Shown here piece by piece: positions 1-9,264 of a stretch of 64,000 bases of DNA. Both the position numbers and the translations under genes were made by a program. Source of the DNA: Chitinophagaceae bacterium PMP191F (GTDB lineage: Bacteria > Bacteroidota > Bacteroidia > Chitinophagales > Chitinophagaceae). Under the pieces are notes generated by a model. That model worked only from the letters and a program-made list of their open reading frames with translations. It was not told the DNA's origin and did not search any database. Location of the stretch: assembly GCA_001302245.1 (NCBI GenBank), contig LGYU01000022.1, forward strand, positions 62,001 through 126,000, read 5' to 3'. How positions within the stretch are numbered: position 1 is the stretch's first letter; each line of letters begins with the position of its first letter.

Positions 1-177
1 ATTTCAGCCTTGCATGCCCGTCGTTATGTAAATTTTACTGCGAATAACTGTAAAGTAGCTTACCTGCATATCTGCGAAGGCGCTTCCTTACTGGCTGATG
101 GACGTACCGCTGCCACCACCGGCAAACTGATCAGCTACCTGGTAAGTGATTTTGTAAAGGCGAAGGAGGAGGGGTAA
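1..177 (+). CDS. C-terminal end of an arginase/formimidoylglutamase-like protein (partial)
   Basis: Frame 1 is open from the window edge to a TAA at 175-177 and gives 58 residues. Residues 20-26 (AYLHICE) followed by a short acidic and glycine stretch, then TGKLISYLVSDF near the end, resemble my recollection of the last strand and helix of arginase-superfamily enzymes of Bacteroidetes. No metal ligands of that fold are in view, so the family call rests on the tail alone. It is followed by a 290-bp spacer and then by a convergent gene. Coding status is fairly safe because the composition and codon use match the neighbours; the enzyme name is tentative. Confidence 0.45.
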   Translation: MSALHARRYVNFTANNCKVAYLHICEGASLLADGRTAATTGKLISYLVSDFVKAKEEG

Positions 178-467
178 TTTTTTAATGTGCAAATTTGAAA
201 ATGGGAAGGTAATAGTTTGATGGCCGGATTGTTTGAGTGTTAGGGGCTTCAATTTGAAAATGAAAAAGCTGATTGTTAGATGGTTTGATAGTTGAGGTTG
301 CTCTATATTACTGCTCGTAGCCCGAAGCTCTCAGCTTCTTATAACCGCAAACTGCTTTTCCGCTTAAAAGCTAACAGTCAATACCTTGCATTCAGCGTCA
401 GGCGTTCAGTTTTCGATTGTATTCCACTTAAAACCTATAACCTACAACTTATAAACGCATTCCGCAT
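178..467. other. Intergenic spacer with short repeated motifs
   Basis: No gene is supported here. The 12-mer AATTTGAAAATG occurs at 192-203 and 251-262 and recurs at 20494-20505. A segment at 271-293 (GATTGTTAGATGG then TTTGATAGTT) resembles 20535-20565. A 15-mer ACCTACAACTTATAA at 440-454 matches, at 14 of 15 positions, the reverse complement of 5966-5980. The spacer separates two convergent genes. Confidence 0.5.
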
Positions 468-2717
468 TTAAAATGGTATACCCAGGTTAATATACGATTG
501 CAGTTTTTTGGTCTGATCACAATACATGGCACTGATCTCCAATGGTCCCAATGCAAAATTGTAAGCAAACGTAAGCGCATAACCGGAGTAAAAATTCTGG
601 TTCTTAAAGAAATTGCTTTCACTCAGAAAATTGGTCACCATTACGTTGGCCCGTGCAGTGATATAAGTATTGCTGAAGATCTGTGTACGCAGCCCACCCT
701 GGATCATCGCCAGGTTAGCCGTATACAATGAACCTTCCGGTAAACCGGCAAAAGTGATCTGGTTACGGAATGTTTTGGTAAGACCACCTACCACAAACTC
801 ATTCATAATATTATTGGTATAGTGCGGATTGATACCCGCCTGCGCTGCCAGCAGCAGTGTACTGCGTTTCCATAGCGGAGTATAGCTTTCTACGTCCAGT
901 GTGGCATGTACATAAGAGTTGGTGCCGATTTTAATGGAATCAGGATTGAGTGGCGGTACACCATTTACAGTATAGTTTACATAAGGGTGTTGACGGCTCA
1001 CAATGCCAGCTTCTGTATGCAGCTTTACACCGCGTTGCGGAAAAATAGCTTTGTCCAGTGAGTTGAGTGCATAAAATCCATAATAGGTATTAAAGTAGTT
1101 GTAGCCTCTCAGTTCCAATCCCGACGAAATAGTGGGAGAGTACCTTACCCAATCAAACCGGTGCCCCACACCAATGGTATTGGTACGGTTCATAGACACC
1201 TGGAAACGTTCGCCAACTTTGAAAAGATTCTGCTTATACAGTCCGATCTGTTTGGCATTATCGTAGTTGGTGATGTCAAAACGATCAAACTGCGTTTCCA
1301 GTACGATTGCGAAATTTTTCAGACGTCCCAGGTATTGAAGATGTTCACCGCGGATACGGAAACTCTCACCCAGGTTTATCGAAACAAGACTTCTGGAATT
1401 GGTAGCAAAGAAATTGCGGATAGTAAAATTGCCTACCAGCCCCACGCCCAGGAAGCGGTTGTAATGCAACCCGATTTTGGCAAATGCAAAAGGGTTTTCA
1501 GTAACATCAAAGATAATATTGACCGAACCATCCTGCTGTGGTATCAGCGAATATACAATACGTCGGTAATAGCGGGTGCCATAAGCCTGACGTACCATGT
1601 TGGCCAGTTGTTCGGCACTGTAATATTGCCCTGTTGCCAGGTCGAGTGTATGTACAAAAAATGAAGAAGAAGTTCTGTCCACACCATGTACTTCATATCC
1701 GCTGATCTTCACTTTGTCTACATGCGGCAACTTATCGGCATGGATAGAGTCGGGACCATAGATGGCATTGAGAGAGTCTGCCAGTCTTTTAAAGCGTGGA
1801 TACAGTCTGCGTCCTTCTTCCAGTCCCACGTCAAGAATGCCTTTAGCATCCGAAAAGCTCCCCATGTTGAATTTCTCCATGCTGAAAGGAACATAGATAT
1901 CGCACTGTGGTACTTCTTTCCTATTGTCTTCCGCTTCTCTGAAAAAAGCAACCTGTAGTAGGATTTGCAGGGCGTTGCGCACCTTTTCGGAAGGCAGCAG
2001 ACCGGTAGCTACGTTACTTCCAATGACAAAATCAGCCCCCATTTCTTTTACATCGCGCACCGGGAAATTGCGTACCAGCCCGCCATCAATAAGTTTTTTG
2101 CCGTTGTACTCCACCGCAGTAAAAACGGTGGGAATGGCCATGCTGGAACGGATGGCAGAGATGATCTCGCCTTCCTTCATCACCACGGCTTCACCAGTAC
2201 CCACATCAGTACCTATACAACGGAAAGGGATACTGAATTTTGAAAAATCTTTCTGATTATATACCGGGAAAAAGAGTTCGGAAAACTTCAGCCATAATTC
2301 CTGGCCTTCCAATACACCGAGCGGTAACCGGAAGTTATGGTTTACCCAGGGTAGTTCAAGCACATACTTGGAATACTCGCTTTTTTCTTCCATAAAGATG
2401 CTCCGCAGTGACGACTGGTTGGTCAGCAGCAGATCCCAGTCAATGCGTCGGGCTATTTTTTCAATCGAATCGGCGCTGTACCCGATGGCATACAGTCCAC
2501 CTATGATGCTGCCCATGCTGGTGCCGGTGATATAATCGATTTTCAGTCCTGCAGAGTCAATGGCTTTCAGAATGCCGATATGGGCCAGCCCCTTGGCGCC
2601 GCCACCACTAAGGGTAAGACCGATCTTAGGGCGTGGGGTAACAGGTTGGGCCCACACATACTGACAGGCCAGCAGCAGTATCATCAGGTAACAAATCCGG
2701 TGCATGGGTAACTTCAT
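468..2717 (-). CDS. Patatin-like phospholipase fused to an outer-membrane surface-antigen barrel (PlpD/RssA type)
   Basis: A 749-aa protein. I chose the start at 2717 (MKLPMHRICYLM) because it gives a clean signal peptide ending near CQYVWA; a longer frame reaches 2765 but adds a poor leader. The mature N-terminus is a patatin domain with oxyanion loop SGGGAKGLAHIG, nucleophile elbow GTSMGS and the dyad aspartate in DGG, in the usual order over about 290 residues. A POTRA-like segment (KISGYEVHG and following) and a C-terminal beta-barrel of the bacterial surface antigen family ending in GIPF follow. By family knowledge this is a type Vd-like outer membrane protein with phospholipase A activity in the exported domain. 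All catalytic residues are present. It is transcribed towards the arginase-like gene and away from the metal efflux operon. Confidence 0.88.
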   Translation of the reverse strand: MKLPMHRICYLMILLLACQYVWAQPVTPRPKIGLTLSGGGAKGLAHIGILKAIDSAGLKIDYITGTSMGSIIGGLYAIGYSADSIEKIARRIDWDLLLTNQSSLRSIFMEEKSEYSKYVLELPWVNHNFRLPLGVLEGQELWLKFSELFFPVYNQKDFSKFSIPFRCIGTDVGTGEAVVMKEGEIISAIRSSMAIPTVFTAVEYNGKKLIDGGLVRNFPVRDVKEMGADFVIGSNVATGLLPSEKVRNALQILLQVAFFREAEDNRKEVPQCDIYVPFSMEKFNMGSFSDAKGILDVGLEEGRRLYPRFKRLADSLNAIYGPDSIHADKLPHVDKVKISGYEVHGVDRTSSSFFVHTLDLATGQYYSAEQLANMVRQAYGTRYYRRIVYSLIPQQDGSVNIIFDVTENPFAFAKIGLHYNRFLGVGLVGNFTIRNFFATNSRSLVSINLGESFRIRGEHLQYLGRLKNFAIVLETQFDRFDITNYDNAKQIGLYKQNLFKVGERFQVSMNRTNTIGVGHRFDWVRYSPTISSGLELRGYNYFNTYYGFYALNSLDKAIFPQRGVKLHTEAGIVSRQHPYVNYTVNGVPPLNPDSIKIGTNSYVHATLDVESYTPLWKRSTLLLAAQAGINPHYTNNIMNEFVVGGLTKTFRNQITFAGLPEGSLYTANLAMIQGGLRTQIFSNTYITARANVMVTNFLSESNFFKNQNFYSGYALTFAYNFALGPLEISAMYCDQTKKLQSYINLGIPF

Positions 2718-2870
2718 CTTATGAGAACTGATTGACACACAAATTAACAAGGATTTGCATATCAATAGAATTGAAAATTTGTTAACATTGATTTTTAATA
2801 GGGGTTTTCGTAATTATAACGTTATACCCCTGCGTATATCCGATAACGCATTATTGACAATTTTGTAAGA

Positions 2871-2899
2871 TTGGTTTACGCTGATTTTCAATATTTTTG
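2871..2899 (+). promoter_or_regulatory. Putative Bacteroidetes-type promoter for the metal efflux operon
   Basis: TTG at 2871-2873 is followed after 18 bp by TATTTTTG at 2892-2899, an exact match to the TAnnTTTG -7 box of the Bacteroidetes primary sigma factor. Transcription would begin near 2906, which makes a TTG start at 2897 for the next gene impossible if this promoter is real. Confidence 0.4.
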
Positions 2900-2905
2900 T
2901 TCACA

Positions 2906-3292
2906 TTGAGAAGAGTTTTATTCATATTAGTAGCTTTTAGCATACTTAACCAGAGCATTGACCTGGATTATATTACCCTGAACTTTCAATACGCACGGTC
3001 TGTTGTGGCTGAGTTTGATGATGTTGACTCCATCACAGAATTACTGATCGAAACGATCATGCAGTCAGATGATTATACGCCGGAAGATTATCATGATGAC
3101 AATGGCAATCCGCAACATAATGTAGTTATAAAATTTGCCTGGAGTCCCCTGATCTATCATACCGGAGAAAGGATTGCAGTAGCAAACCGTGATAAAATAG
3201 CCGATACTTGCCCCGCATATTTATTCCCTGTTCATCATACCTGTAAAGGGTATGGCAACATCGTTTCCCCGCCGCCGGATATAATGGCATAA
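2906..3292 (+). CDS. Small exported acidic/histidine-containing protein heading the efflux operon
   Basis: A 128-aa protein with no ATG near its start. The most sensible start is the TTG at 2906, which gives a basic N-terminus and a hydrophobic stretch (RRVLFILVAFSIL) like a signal peptide or anchor. TTG 2897 is the other option but lies inside the predicted promoter. The rest is acidic (DDVDSITELLIETI, then DDYTPEDYHDDNGNPQH) and the C-terminal part has HHTC. I do not recognise a named family, although small proteins of this look stand upstream of RND metal efflux genes in Bacteroidetes (from memory). A periplasmic metal-binding helper of the pump is a reasonable inference, not shown. A spacer of 296 bp separates it from the TolC-type gene. 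Confidence 0.6.
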   Translation: MRRVLFILVAFSILNQSIDLDYITLNFQYARSVVAEFDDVDSITELLIETIMQSDDYTPEDYHDDNGNPQHNVVIKFAWSPLIYHTGERIAVANRDKIADTCPAYLFPVHHTCKGYGNIVSPPPDIMA

Positions 3293-3588
3293 ATGTATTT
3301 AATAACTCCCCCGCGGAGTCCGGGTGAACCGATAGTTGTACGGCAGAACAGTATAATTGGATGAGTTTCTGATTATAGCCGGCTTCCATCACCACATCAG
3401 CCTGGCCTGTAAGTGTTTTCTAAGTTTAATGCACACCTTGCCTGCCAGGCAACACTGTATGTGTTTGTACGGATACATGTTTTGTGCAAATGATACAGAT
3501 CCGGATGGCCTTCTAAAATCATGTCGCAACCGGCATGAAAGGTTGGTCCGGACAAACAAAACCGACCAATTTCAAAACGACCGAAAAT

Positions 3589-4875
3589 ATGAACAGAACA
3601 ACAGCACTGTTAAAGGGCTGTGCAGGATTTCTGGTAGTATTGCTGACCACAACGGCAGTACATGCACAGGATACCCTACGCATTACCCTGCAACAGGCAG
3701 AAGAACAGTTTTTGCAGAAAAATCTTTCTCTCCTGGCCGAAAAATACAATATCGACATGGCCAGGGCCGATGTGATCCAGGCCCGTTTGTATGATAATCC
3801 TACCATTACATTCAGCGCAAACCTTTACGATCCCGAACACAAAAAAGTATTCAACGTAAGCAATCAGAACGGACAGTATGATATCGCCGTTACACAGGTG
3901 ATACAGCTGGCCGGTAAACGGAACAAACAGGTGAAACTGGCCGAAACCAGTACCAGCCTGGCCGAAAACCGTTTCTTCGATCTGATGCGTACGCTACGGC
4001 TTACCCTCCGCAGCGATTTTTATGAAGCCTATTTTCTGCAACGTTCCATAGACGCATACCAGTTACAGATCAGTTCTCTGGAGAAACTGGCAGTGACCTA
4101 CCAGGAACTGCAGGCAAAAGGAGTGGTAACCCTGAAAGATGCTGTACGTATTAAATCACTGCTGTACAACCTGCGTGCAGAGCGTACCGCGCTCATCAAT
4201 AACATGCACGATATCCAGGCCGAGTTGCAATTGTTGTTACAGAACAACCAGGCATGGTATATACCTGTAGCGGATATGCCGCAGGGTAGTTTACCCGCAT
4301 TAAAAAGCATAGCTCTGCGCGACCTGATTGATACTGCTTACAACAACAGGGCCGACCTGAAGCTGGCACAGAATAGTCTTGTGTACAGCCAGCAGAACCT
4401 TCAACTTCAGAAAGCATTGGCCGTTCCCAACCTTACATTGGGCGCGGAATTTGATAAACGTGGCAGCTTTGTAGACAATGCCTCTTTCCTGACCATGGCC
4501 ATTGATCTGCCGTTCTTCAACAGGAACCAGGGTAATATCAAAAGCGCCAAAAGCGGTATTGAGCAAAGCAAAGTATTACTGCAACAACAGACCACTACGG
4601 TAGAAAACGAAGTACAGACCGCATACAATAAACTGCTCAACTCCGAAAAAATAGTGTCTACCATTGATTCTTCCTTCCAGGGCGATTATAACAAACTGTT
4701 GCAAAGTGTAACAGACAATTTTACCAAAAGGAATATCAGCCTGCTGGAATTCATCGACTTTTTTGATTCTTATAAAGAGAACGTACTGCACACCAACGAT
4801 ATGCTAAATGACAGAATGCAGGCTATCGAAAGATTAAATTTTGCAGTAGGTAAAAATTACATACACATTAACTGA
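3589..4875 (+). CDS. TolC-family outer membrane channel of a heavy-metal RND efflux system (CusC/CzcC-like)
   Basis: A 428-aa protein. The start at 3589 (MNRTTALLKGC) gives a signal peptide ending at VHAQ; an upstream in-frame ATG at 3535 only adds a non-hydrophobic leader. The sequence has the long alternating helices and two-fold repeat of the outer membrane efflux family: an N-terminal LTLQQAE-like opening (ITLQQAEEQFLQKN), two coiled helical hairpins and a second copy beginning near NNRADLKLAQNSL. It forms the trimeric exit duct. It ends 7 bp before the adaptor gene, so the two are surely co-transcribed. Substrate cannot be read from this subunit; the pump gene points to divalent metal cations. 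Confidence 0.9.
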   Translation: MNRTTALLKGCAGFLVVLLTTTAVHAQDTLRITLQQAEEQFLQKNLSLLAEKYNIDMARADVIQARLYDNPTITFSANLYDPEHKKVFNVSNQNGQYDIAVTQVIQLAGKRNKQVKLAETSTSLAENRFFDLMRTLRLTLRSDFYEAYFLQRSIDAYQLQISSLEKLAVTYQELQAKGVVTLKDAVRIKSLLYNLRAERTALINNMHDIQAELQLLLQNNQAWYIPVADMPQGSLPALKSIALRDLIDTAYNNRADLKLAQNSLVYSQQNLQLQKALAVPNLTLGAEFDKRGSFVDNASFLTMAIDLPFFNRNQGNIKSAKSGIEQSKVLLQQQTTTVENEVQTAYNKLLNSEKIVSTIDSSFQGDYNKLLQSVTDNFTKRNISLLEFIDFFDSYKENVLHTNDMLNDRMQAIERLNFAVGKNYIHIN

Positions 4876-4882
4876 TTATAAT

Positions 4883-5962
4883 ATGAAGTTGTTTCAATTG
4901 ATATCATTCCTTTCATGCGGTGCTGTGCTGTTATCTGCCTGTGGTGCTGAAACGAAGCCGCCGGCCATTGATGAAAAAAAGCTTTTTGACAGCGTTTCCC
5001 GCAAAGCGCAGGTAGCGCCTGTACAGGAAGAAGATATGGTAGAACTTATTAAGCTGAATGGTAAAATAGAGCCCGATGAGGCCAAAGAAGCCAGGGTATA
5101 TTCACTGGTGAGCGGTAAAATACAAAAAGCCAATGTAGAGCTGGGCGATTATGTACAGAAAGGACAGGTGCTGGCACAACTGCAAAGTGTGGAAGTGGCA
5201 GGTATTACCAATGATCTGTCGCTGGCAACTTCCAATGTTGAAATGGCTAAAAAAGCGATGGAAACACAAAAGGAATTGTATGAAGGCAATCTGGCTACAG
5301 AGCGCGATTACCTGAACGCTAAAATCGAATATAATAAAGCCTTGTCCGAACTGAACCGTGCTAAATCCGTATCGGCTATTTCCGGTGGCAATAGTGCTTC
5401 CTATTTATTGCGCGCGCCTATTACCGGTTATATCATTGAAAAAAATGTTACCAATAATTCAGAAGTAAGACAGGATAATAACGCCAACCTGTTTACAGTG
5501 GCCGATCTGTCTACCGTTTGGATCATTGCCAATGTATACGAATCAGACATTGCCGGTATTCACCTGGGTGATCCTGTAATTGTGAATACACTGGTAAGTC
5601 CTGATAAAGAGTATACCGGTAAAATAGATAAGATCTACAATGTGCTGGATCCCTCCACACGTACTATGCGTGTGCGTATCAGTATGAACAATCCCCATGG
5701 TGAGCTGAAACCTGAAATGTTTGCCCGTGTAAAAGTAAGAGGTCAGTCATCAGGTCGTATGCTGTCTATTCCTTCGCAGGCCATTGTGTTGGACAACAGC
5801 AAACGGTATGTTATCGTGCGTCAGCAGGATTCACTGTCTATAAGGCCAATTGAGCTGATCAAACGTATTGATAACAGAGCCTTCGTACGCGGCTTAAATG
5901 CCGGCGAGCAGGTAGTGACCAGCAACCAGGTGTTTTTGTTTGAAGCATTGAATGATCGTTAG
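4883..5962 (+). CDS. RND efflux periplasmic adaptor lipoprotein (CusB/CzcB-like membrane fusion protein)
   Basis: A 359-aa protein with a lipoprotein signal (MKLFQLISFLSCGAVLLSAC); the lipobox cysteine is residue 20, so it is anchored by lipid. The order is typical of the family: a barrel-sandwich half-motif (VYSLVSGKIQKANVELGDYV), a short coiled-coil hairpin around residues 105-160, the second half-motif (LLRAPITGYIIEKNV) and a beta-barrel domain with NTLVSPDKEYTGKI. It links the inner membrane pump to the TolC-type duct. There is no obvious N-terminal His/Met-rich metal-binding extension of the CusB kind. The 122-bp spacer before the pump gene contains ACCTA/TTATAA-rich intergenic sequence. 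Confidence 0.92.
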   Translation: MKLFQLISFLSCGAVLLSACGAETKPPAIDEKKLFDSVSRKAQVAPVQEEDMVELIKLNGKIEPDEAKEARVYSLVSGKIQKANVELGDYVQKGQVLAQLQSVEVAGITNDLSLATSNVEMAKKAMETQKELYEGNLATERDYLNAKIEYNKALSELNRAKSVSAISGGNSASYLLRAPITGYIIEKNVTNNSEVRQDNNANLFTVADLSTVWIIANVYESDIAGIHLGDPVIVNTLVSPDKEYTGKIDKIYNVLDPSTRTMRVRISMNNPHGELKPEMFARVKVRGQSSGRMLSIPSQAIVLDNSKRYVIVRQQDSLSIRPIELIKRIDNRAFVRGLNAGEQVVTSNQVFLFEALNDR

Positions 5963-6084
5963 TTGTTATAAGTTTTAGGTGATAAGTGACAGGTCGCTTC
6001 GGAAAAAGCAGTGTGATCAAGTGAAGAATAACCTTTATTAACCTACAGCTTACTACTTACAACTATCTACTTTAAAAAAGAACC

Positions 6085-9000
6085 ATGCAAAAAGCGATAA
6101 AAAAAATTATAGCATTTTCACTGAAGAATAAACTATTCATATTCTTCGCCACCCTGGTGCTCATTATCTGGGGTGTAATTGCATTCCGGGATATTCCCAT
6201 TGAGGCATTTCCGGATGTAACCAATACTCAGATCACTATCATTACACAATGGCCCGGCAGAAGTGCTGAAGAAGTAGAGAAGTTTGTAACGGTGCCTATT
6301 GAAATTGCGATGAACCCGGTACAGAAAAAAACATCTGTGCGTTCTACCACAGTGTTTGGCCTGTCTGTTGTAAAGATCATTTTTGAAGATAATGTAGACG
6401 ATCCCTTTGCGCGTCAGCAGGTAAACAACCTGTTGCGTGATGTGGAATTACCCGAAGGTGCAGACCCCGATGTACAACCACCCACAGGTCCTACGGGTGA
6501 AATTTTCCGCTATACACTGAAAAGCACCACCAAAACTGTACGTGAACTTAAAACCATCCAGGATTGGGTAATTGAAAGAAAGCTGCTGGGTGTACCCGGT
6601 GTAGGTGATGTGGTAAGTTTTGGCGGTGAGGTAAAAACCTACGAGATCAAAGTAAATCCGCAACGGCTTGCCTCTTACGATATCAGTCCGCTGGAAGTGT
6701 ATACTGCTATTTCCAAAAGTAATATCAATGTTGGCGGTGATGTGATTGTAGACAATTCACAGGCGTATGTGGTACGTGGTATCGGTTTGCTGAATAATAA
6801 AGAAGATATCGGCAATATCATTGTAGACAATATCAATGGCACACCAATTCTGGTGAAAGATATTGCGCGTGTGGAAGAATCAGCCTTACCAAGACTGGGA
6901 CAGGTTGGTCGCCAGGCACAAAACGATGTGGTGGAAGGTATCATAGTAATGCGTAAAGGGGAAAACCCCAGCGCGGTGATCAAACGCGTACAGGACAGGA
7001 TTGACTATCTCAATGAAAAAGTGTTGCCTGCCGATGTAAAGATCGAAACCTTTTACAACCGCAATGACCTCATCAATTTTGCTACACATACCGTGTTGCA
7101 CAACATGCTGGAAGGGATCATTTTTGTAACGGTGATCGTTTTCATTTTCATGGCCGATTGGCGTACTACGGTAATTGTAGCCATTGTGATCCCATTATCA
7201 CTATTGTTTGCCTTTATCTGTCTTACATTAAAAGGCATGTCTGCCAACCTGCTATCGATGGGAGCGATAGATTTCGGTATCATCATAGATGGTGCGGTGG
7301 TGATGGTGGAAGGGATATTTGTGTTGCTGGATCACCGGGCACACAAACTTGGTATGGATCGTTTTAACAAGGTTTCCAAACTGGGACTTATTAAAAATAC
7401 CGGCGGTGAATTGGGCAAGGCTATTTTCTTCTCCAAACTCATAATTATTGCCGGCTTACTACCCATCTTCTCGTTTGAAAAAGTAGAAGGTAAAATGTTC
7501 TCGCCACTGGCCTGGACACTGGGTTTTGCATTACTGGGTGCATTGATCCTTACACTGACACTGATACCGCTGCTGAGTAGTTTGCTGCTGCGTAAGAACG
7601 TGCGTGAAAAACACAATCCTTTTGTAGAGGTGCTGACCAGTGGTGTAATGAAACTGTTTGGTTGGACGTACCGTAACAAACGTATTGCATTGCTTGCATC
7701 ATTGGTGGCGGTAGTGGTAGGGCTGGGTTGTTTCCGTTTTCTGGGAACAGAATTTTTGCCGGAACTGGACGAAGGAGCTATCTATATTCGTGCTACCTGC
7801 CCATTGAGTGTGTCGCTGGATGAATCGAAAGAACTTGCCAATAAAATGCGCAAGATCATCCGCACCTTCCCCGAGGTTAAGCAGGTAATGTCACAAACAG
7901 GCAGACCTAATGATGGTACAGACGCTACCGGTTTTTACAATATCGAATTTCACGTAGATATCTATCCTAAAAAAGAATGGAAAAGCGGCATCAGTAAAGA
8001 AGAGCTGATCGACCAGATGCAGGAAAAACTGTCTATCTATCCTGGCGTGAATCTCAACTTCTCTCAACCCATCATGGATAACGTGGAAGAAGCGGTATCC
8101 GGTGTAAAAGGCTCTTTGTGTGTAAAGATTTATGGCGACAGCCTGAACTATACCGAACGCAAGGCTACTGACGTATACAATATCATGAAGAACATTCCCG
8201 GTGTGGAAGACCTGGGGGTGATCAGGAACATTGGTCAGCCTGAAATGCGTATAGAACTGGACGAAAACAAGCTGGCGCTGTATGGTGTAACCACTGCCGA
8301 TGCCAATGCTATTATTGAAATGGCTATTGGTGGTAAAGCAGTTACCCAGATATATGAAGGTGAACGTAAATTCCAGTTGCGTTTACGTTATGAAGAGAAC
8401 TACCGCAGCAATGCAGAAGCGATCAGTAACCTGATGGTGCCATCGCTACGTGGTAATAAAGTGCCTATTAAAAACATTGCCACCATTCAAACCCTTACAG
8501 GACCCAGTATCATCTTCCGTGATGATAACAGGCGCTACACGGCGGTGAAATTCTCTGTACGTGGTCGTGATATGGGAAGCACTGTAGGCGAAGCACAGGC
8601 GAAGGTAAATGCGGCCGTTCCGCTGGATAAAGGATATGAAATGCAATGGGCGGGTGATTTTGAAAACCAGCAACGTGCTACAGACAGGCTGGCACATGTA
8701 GTGCCTATCAGTTTGCTGATCATCTTCCTGATCCTGTTCATCATGTTTGGCAATATCAAAGATGCGGGCATGGTGTTAATGAACGTACCATTTGCCATTA
8801 TAGGTGGTATTGCAGCATTGCTGATCACCGGTACCAATTTCAGTATCTCGGCCGGTATTGGTTTCATTGCCTTGTTTGGTATCTGTATCCAGAACGGGGT
8901 GATCCTGATTTCGGTATTTAAAAATAACCTGCAGGGCATCCGCAAACAAGAGTTTAACCGCCTGTCGCTGGAAAATGCCATTAAAAATGGTGTAAAAGCC

Positions 9001-9207
9001 AGGGTGCGTCCTGTGGTGATGACGGCGTTGATGGCTGCTATTGGTCTGTTGCCGGCGGCATTGTCAAAAGGCATTGGTTCCGAAACATCTAAGCCGCTGG
9101 CCATTGTGGTAATTGGTGGTTTGATCACGGCTACCATCTTAACCCTGCTGGTATTCCCGCTGTTCTTCTATGTGGGATATCGCAAAATGGGTCAGAAAAT
9201 GGATTAA
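6085..9207 (+). CDS. CusA/CzcA-family heavy-metal efflux RND pump
   Basis: A 1040-aa protein, the usual length for the HME-RND family. It has the two-fold RND layout: TM1 near residues 12-30, a large periplasmic loop, TM2-6 around 335-500, TM7 near 533-550, a second loop, and TM8-12 to the end. TM4 carries DFGIIIDGAVVMVE, which matches the DFG-x3-DGA-x3-E pattern of proton-relay residues in CzcA-type metal pumps and separates it from drug-exporting relatives. The C-terminal half has FGICIQNGVILIS. It exports divalent metal cations from the periplasm or cytoplasm using the proton gradient. It is the last gene of the operon and is followed by a clear terminator. Zn/Co/Cd versus Cu/Ag specificity is left open. 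Confidence 0.94.
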   Translation: MQKAIKKIIAFSLKNKLFIFFATLVLIIWGVIAFRDIPIEAFPDVTNTQITIITQWPGRSAEEVEKFVTVPIEIAMNPVQKKTSVRSTTVFGLSVVKIIFEDNVDDPFARQQVNNLLRDVELPEGADPDVQPPTGPTGEIFRYTLKSTTKTVRELKTIQDWVIERKLLGVPGVGDVVSFGGEVKTYEIKVNPQRLASYDISPLEVYTAISKSNINVGGDVIVDNSQAYVVRGIGLLNNKEDIGNIIVDNINGTPILVKDIARVEESALPRLGQVGRQAQNDVVEGIIVMRKGENPSAVIKRVQDRIDYLNEKVLPADVKIETFYNRNDLINFATHTVLHNMLEGIIFVTVIVFIFMADWRTTVIVAIVIPLSLLFAFICLTLKGMSANLLSMGAIDFGIIIDGAVVMVEGIFVLLDHRAHKLGMDRFNKVSKLGLIKNTGGELGKAIFFSKLIIIAGLLPIFSFEKVEGKMFSPLAWTLGFALLGALILTLTLIPLLSSLLLRKNVREKHNPFVEVLTSGVMKLFGWTYRNKRIALLASLVAVVVGLGCFRFLGTEFLPELDEGAIYIRATCPLSVSLDESKELANKMRKIIRTFPEVKQVMSQTGRPNDGTDATGFYNIEFHVDIYPKKEWKSGISKEELIDQMQEKLSIYPGVNLNFSQPIMDNVEEAVSGVKGSLCVKIYGDSLNYTERKATDVYNIMKNIPGVEDLGVIRNIGQPEMRIELDENKLALYGVTTADANAIIEMAIGGKAVTQIYEGERKFQLRLRYEENYRSNAEAISNLMVPSLRGNKVPIKNIATIQTLTGPSIIFRDDNRRYTAVKFSVRGRDMGSTVGEAQAKVNAAVPLDKGYEMQWAGDFENQQRATDRLAHVVPISLLIIFLILFIMFGNIKDAGMVLMNVPFAIIGGIAALLITGTNFSISAGIGFIALFGICIQNGVILISVFKNNLQGIRKQEFNRLSLENAIKNGVKARVRPVVMTALMAAIGLLPAALSKGIGSETSKPLAIVVIGGLITATILTLLVFPLFFYVGYRKMGQKMD

Positions 9208-9230
9208 AAAGCTTGAGTGCAAATAGAACA

Positions 9231-9264
9231 AACGGGCTTCATCCTGAAAGGTGAAGCCCGTTTT
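9231..9264 (+). terminator. Rho-independent terminator of the metal efflux operon
   Basis: A 10-bp perfect stem (ACGGGCTTCA 9232-9241 with TGAAGCCCGT 9252-9261), a 10-nt loop and a short T run, 24 bp after the pump gene. Confidence 0.85.

Noticed and set aside
2897-2908. TTG at 2897 as start of the small efflux-operon protein
   Set aside because: It overlaps the predicted -7 box; TTG 2906 gives an equally good or better signal peptide.
8535-9137. A 200-codon minus-strand frame
   Set aside because: It is opposite the end of the CzcA-type pump, whose sequence is well conserved; no family is seen in the antisense frame.
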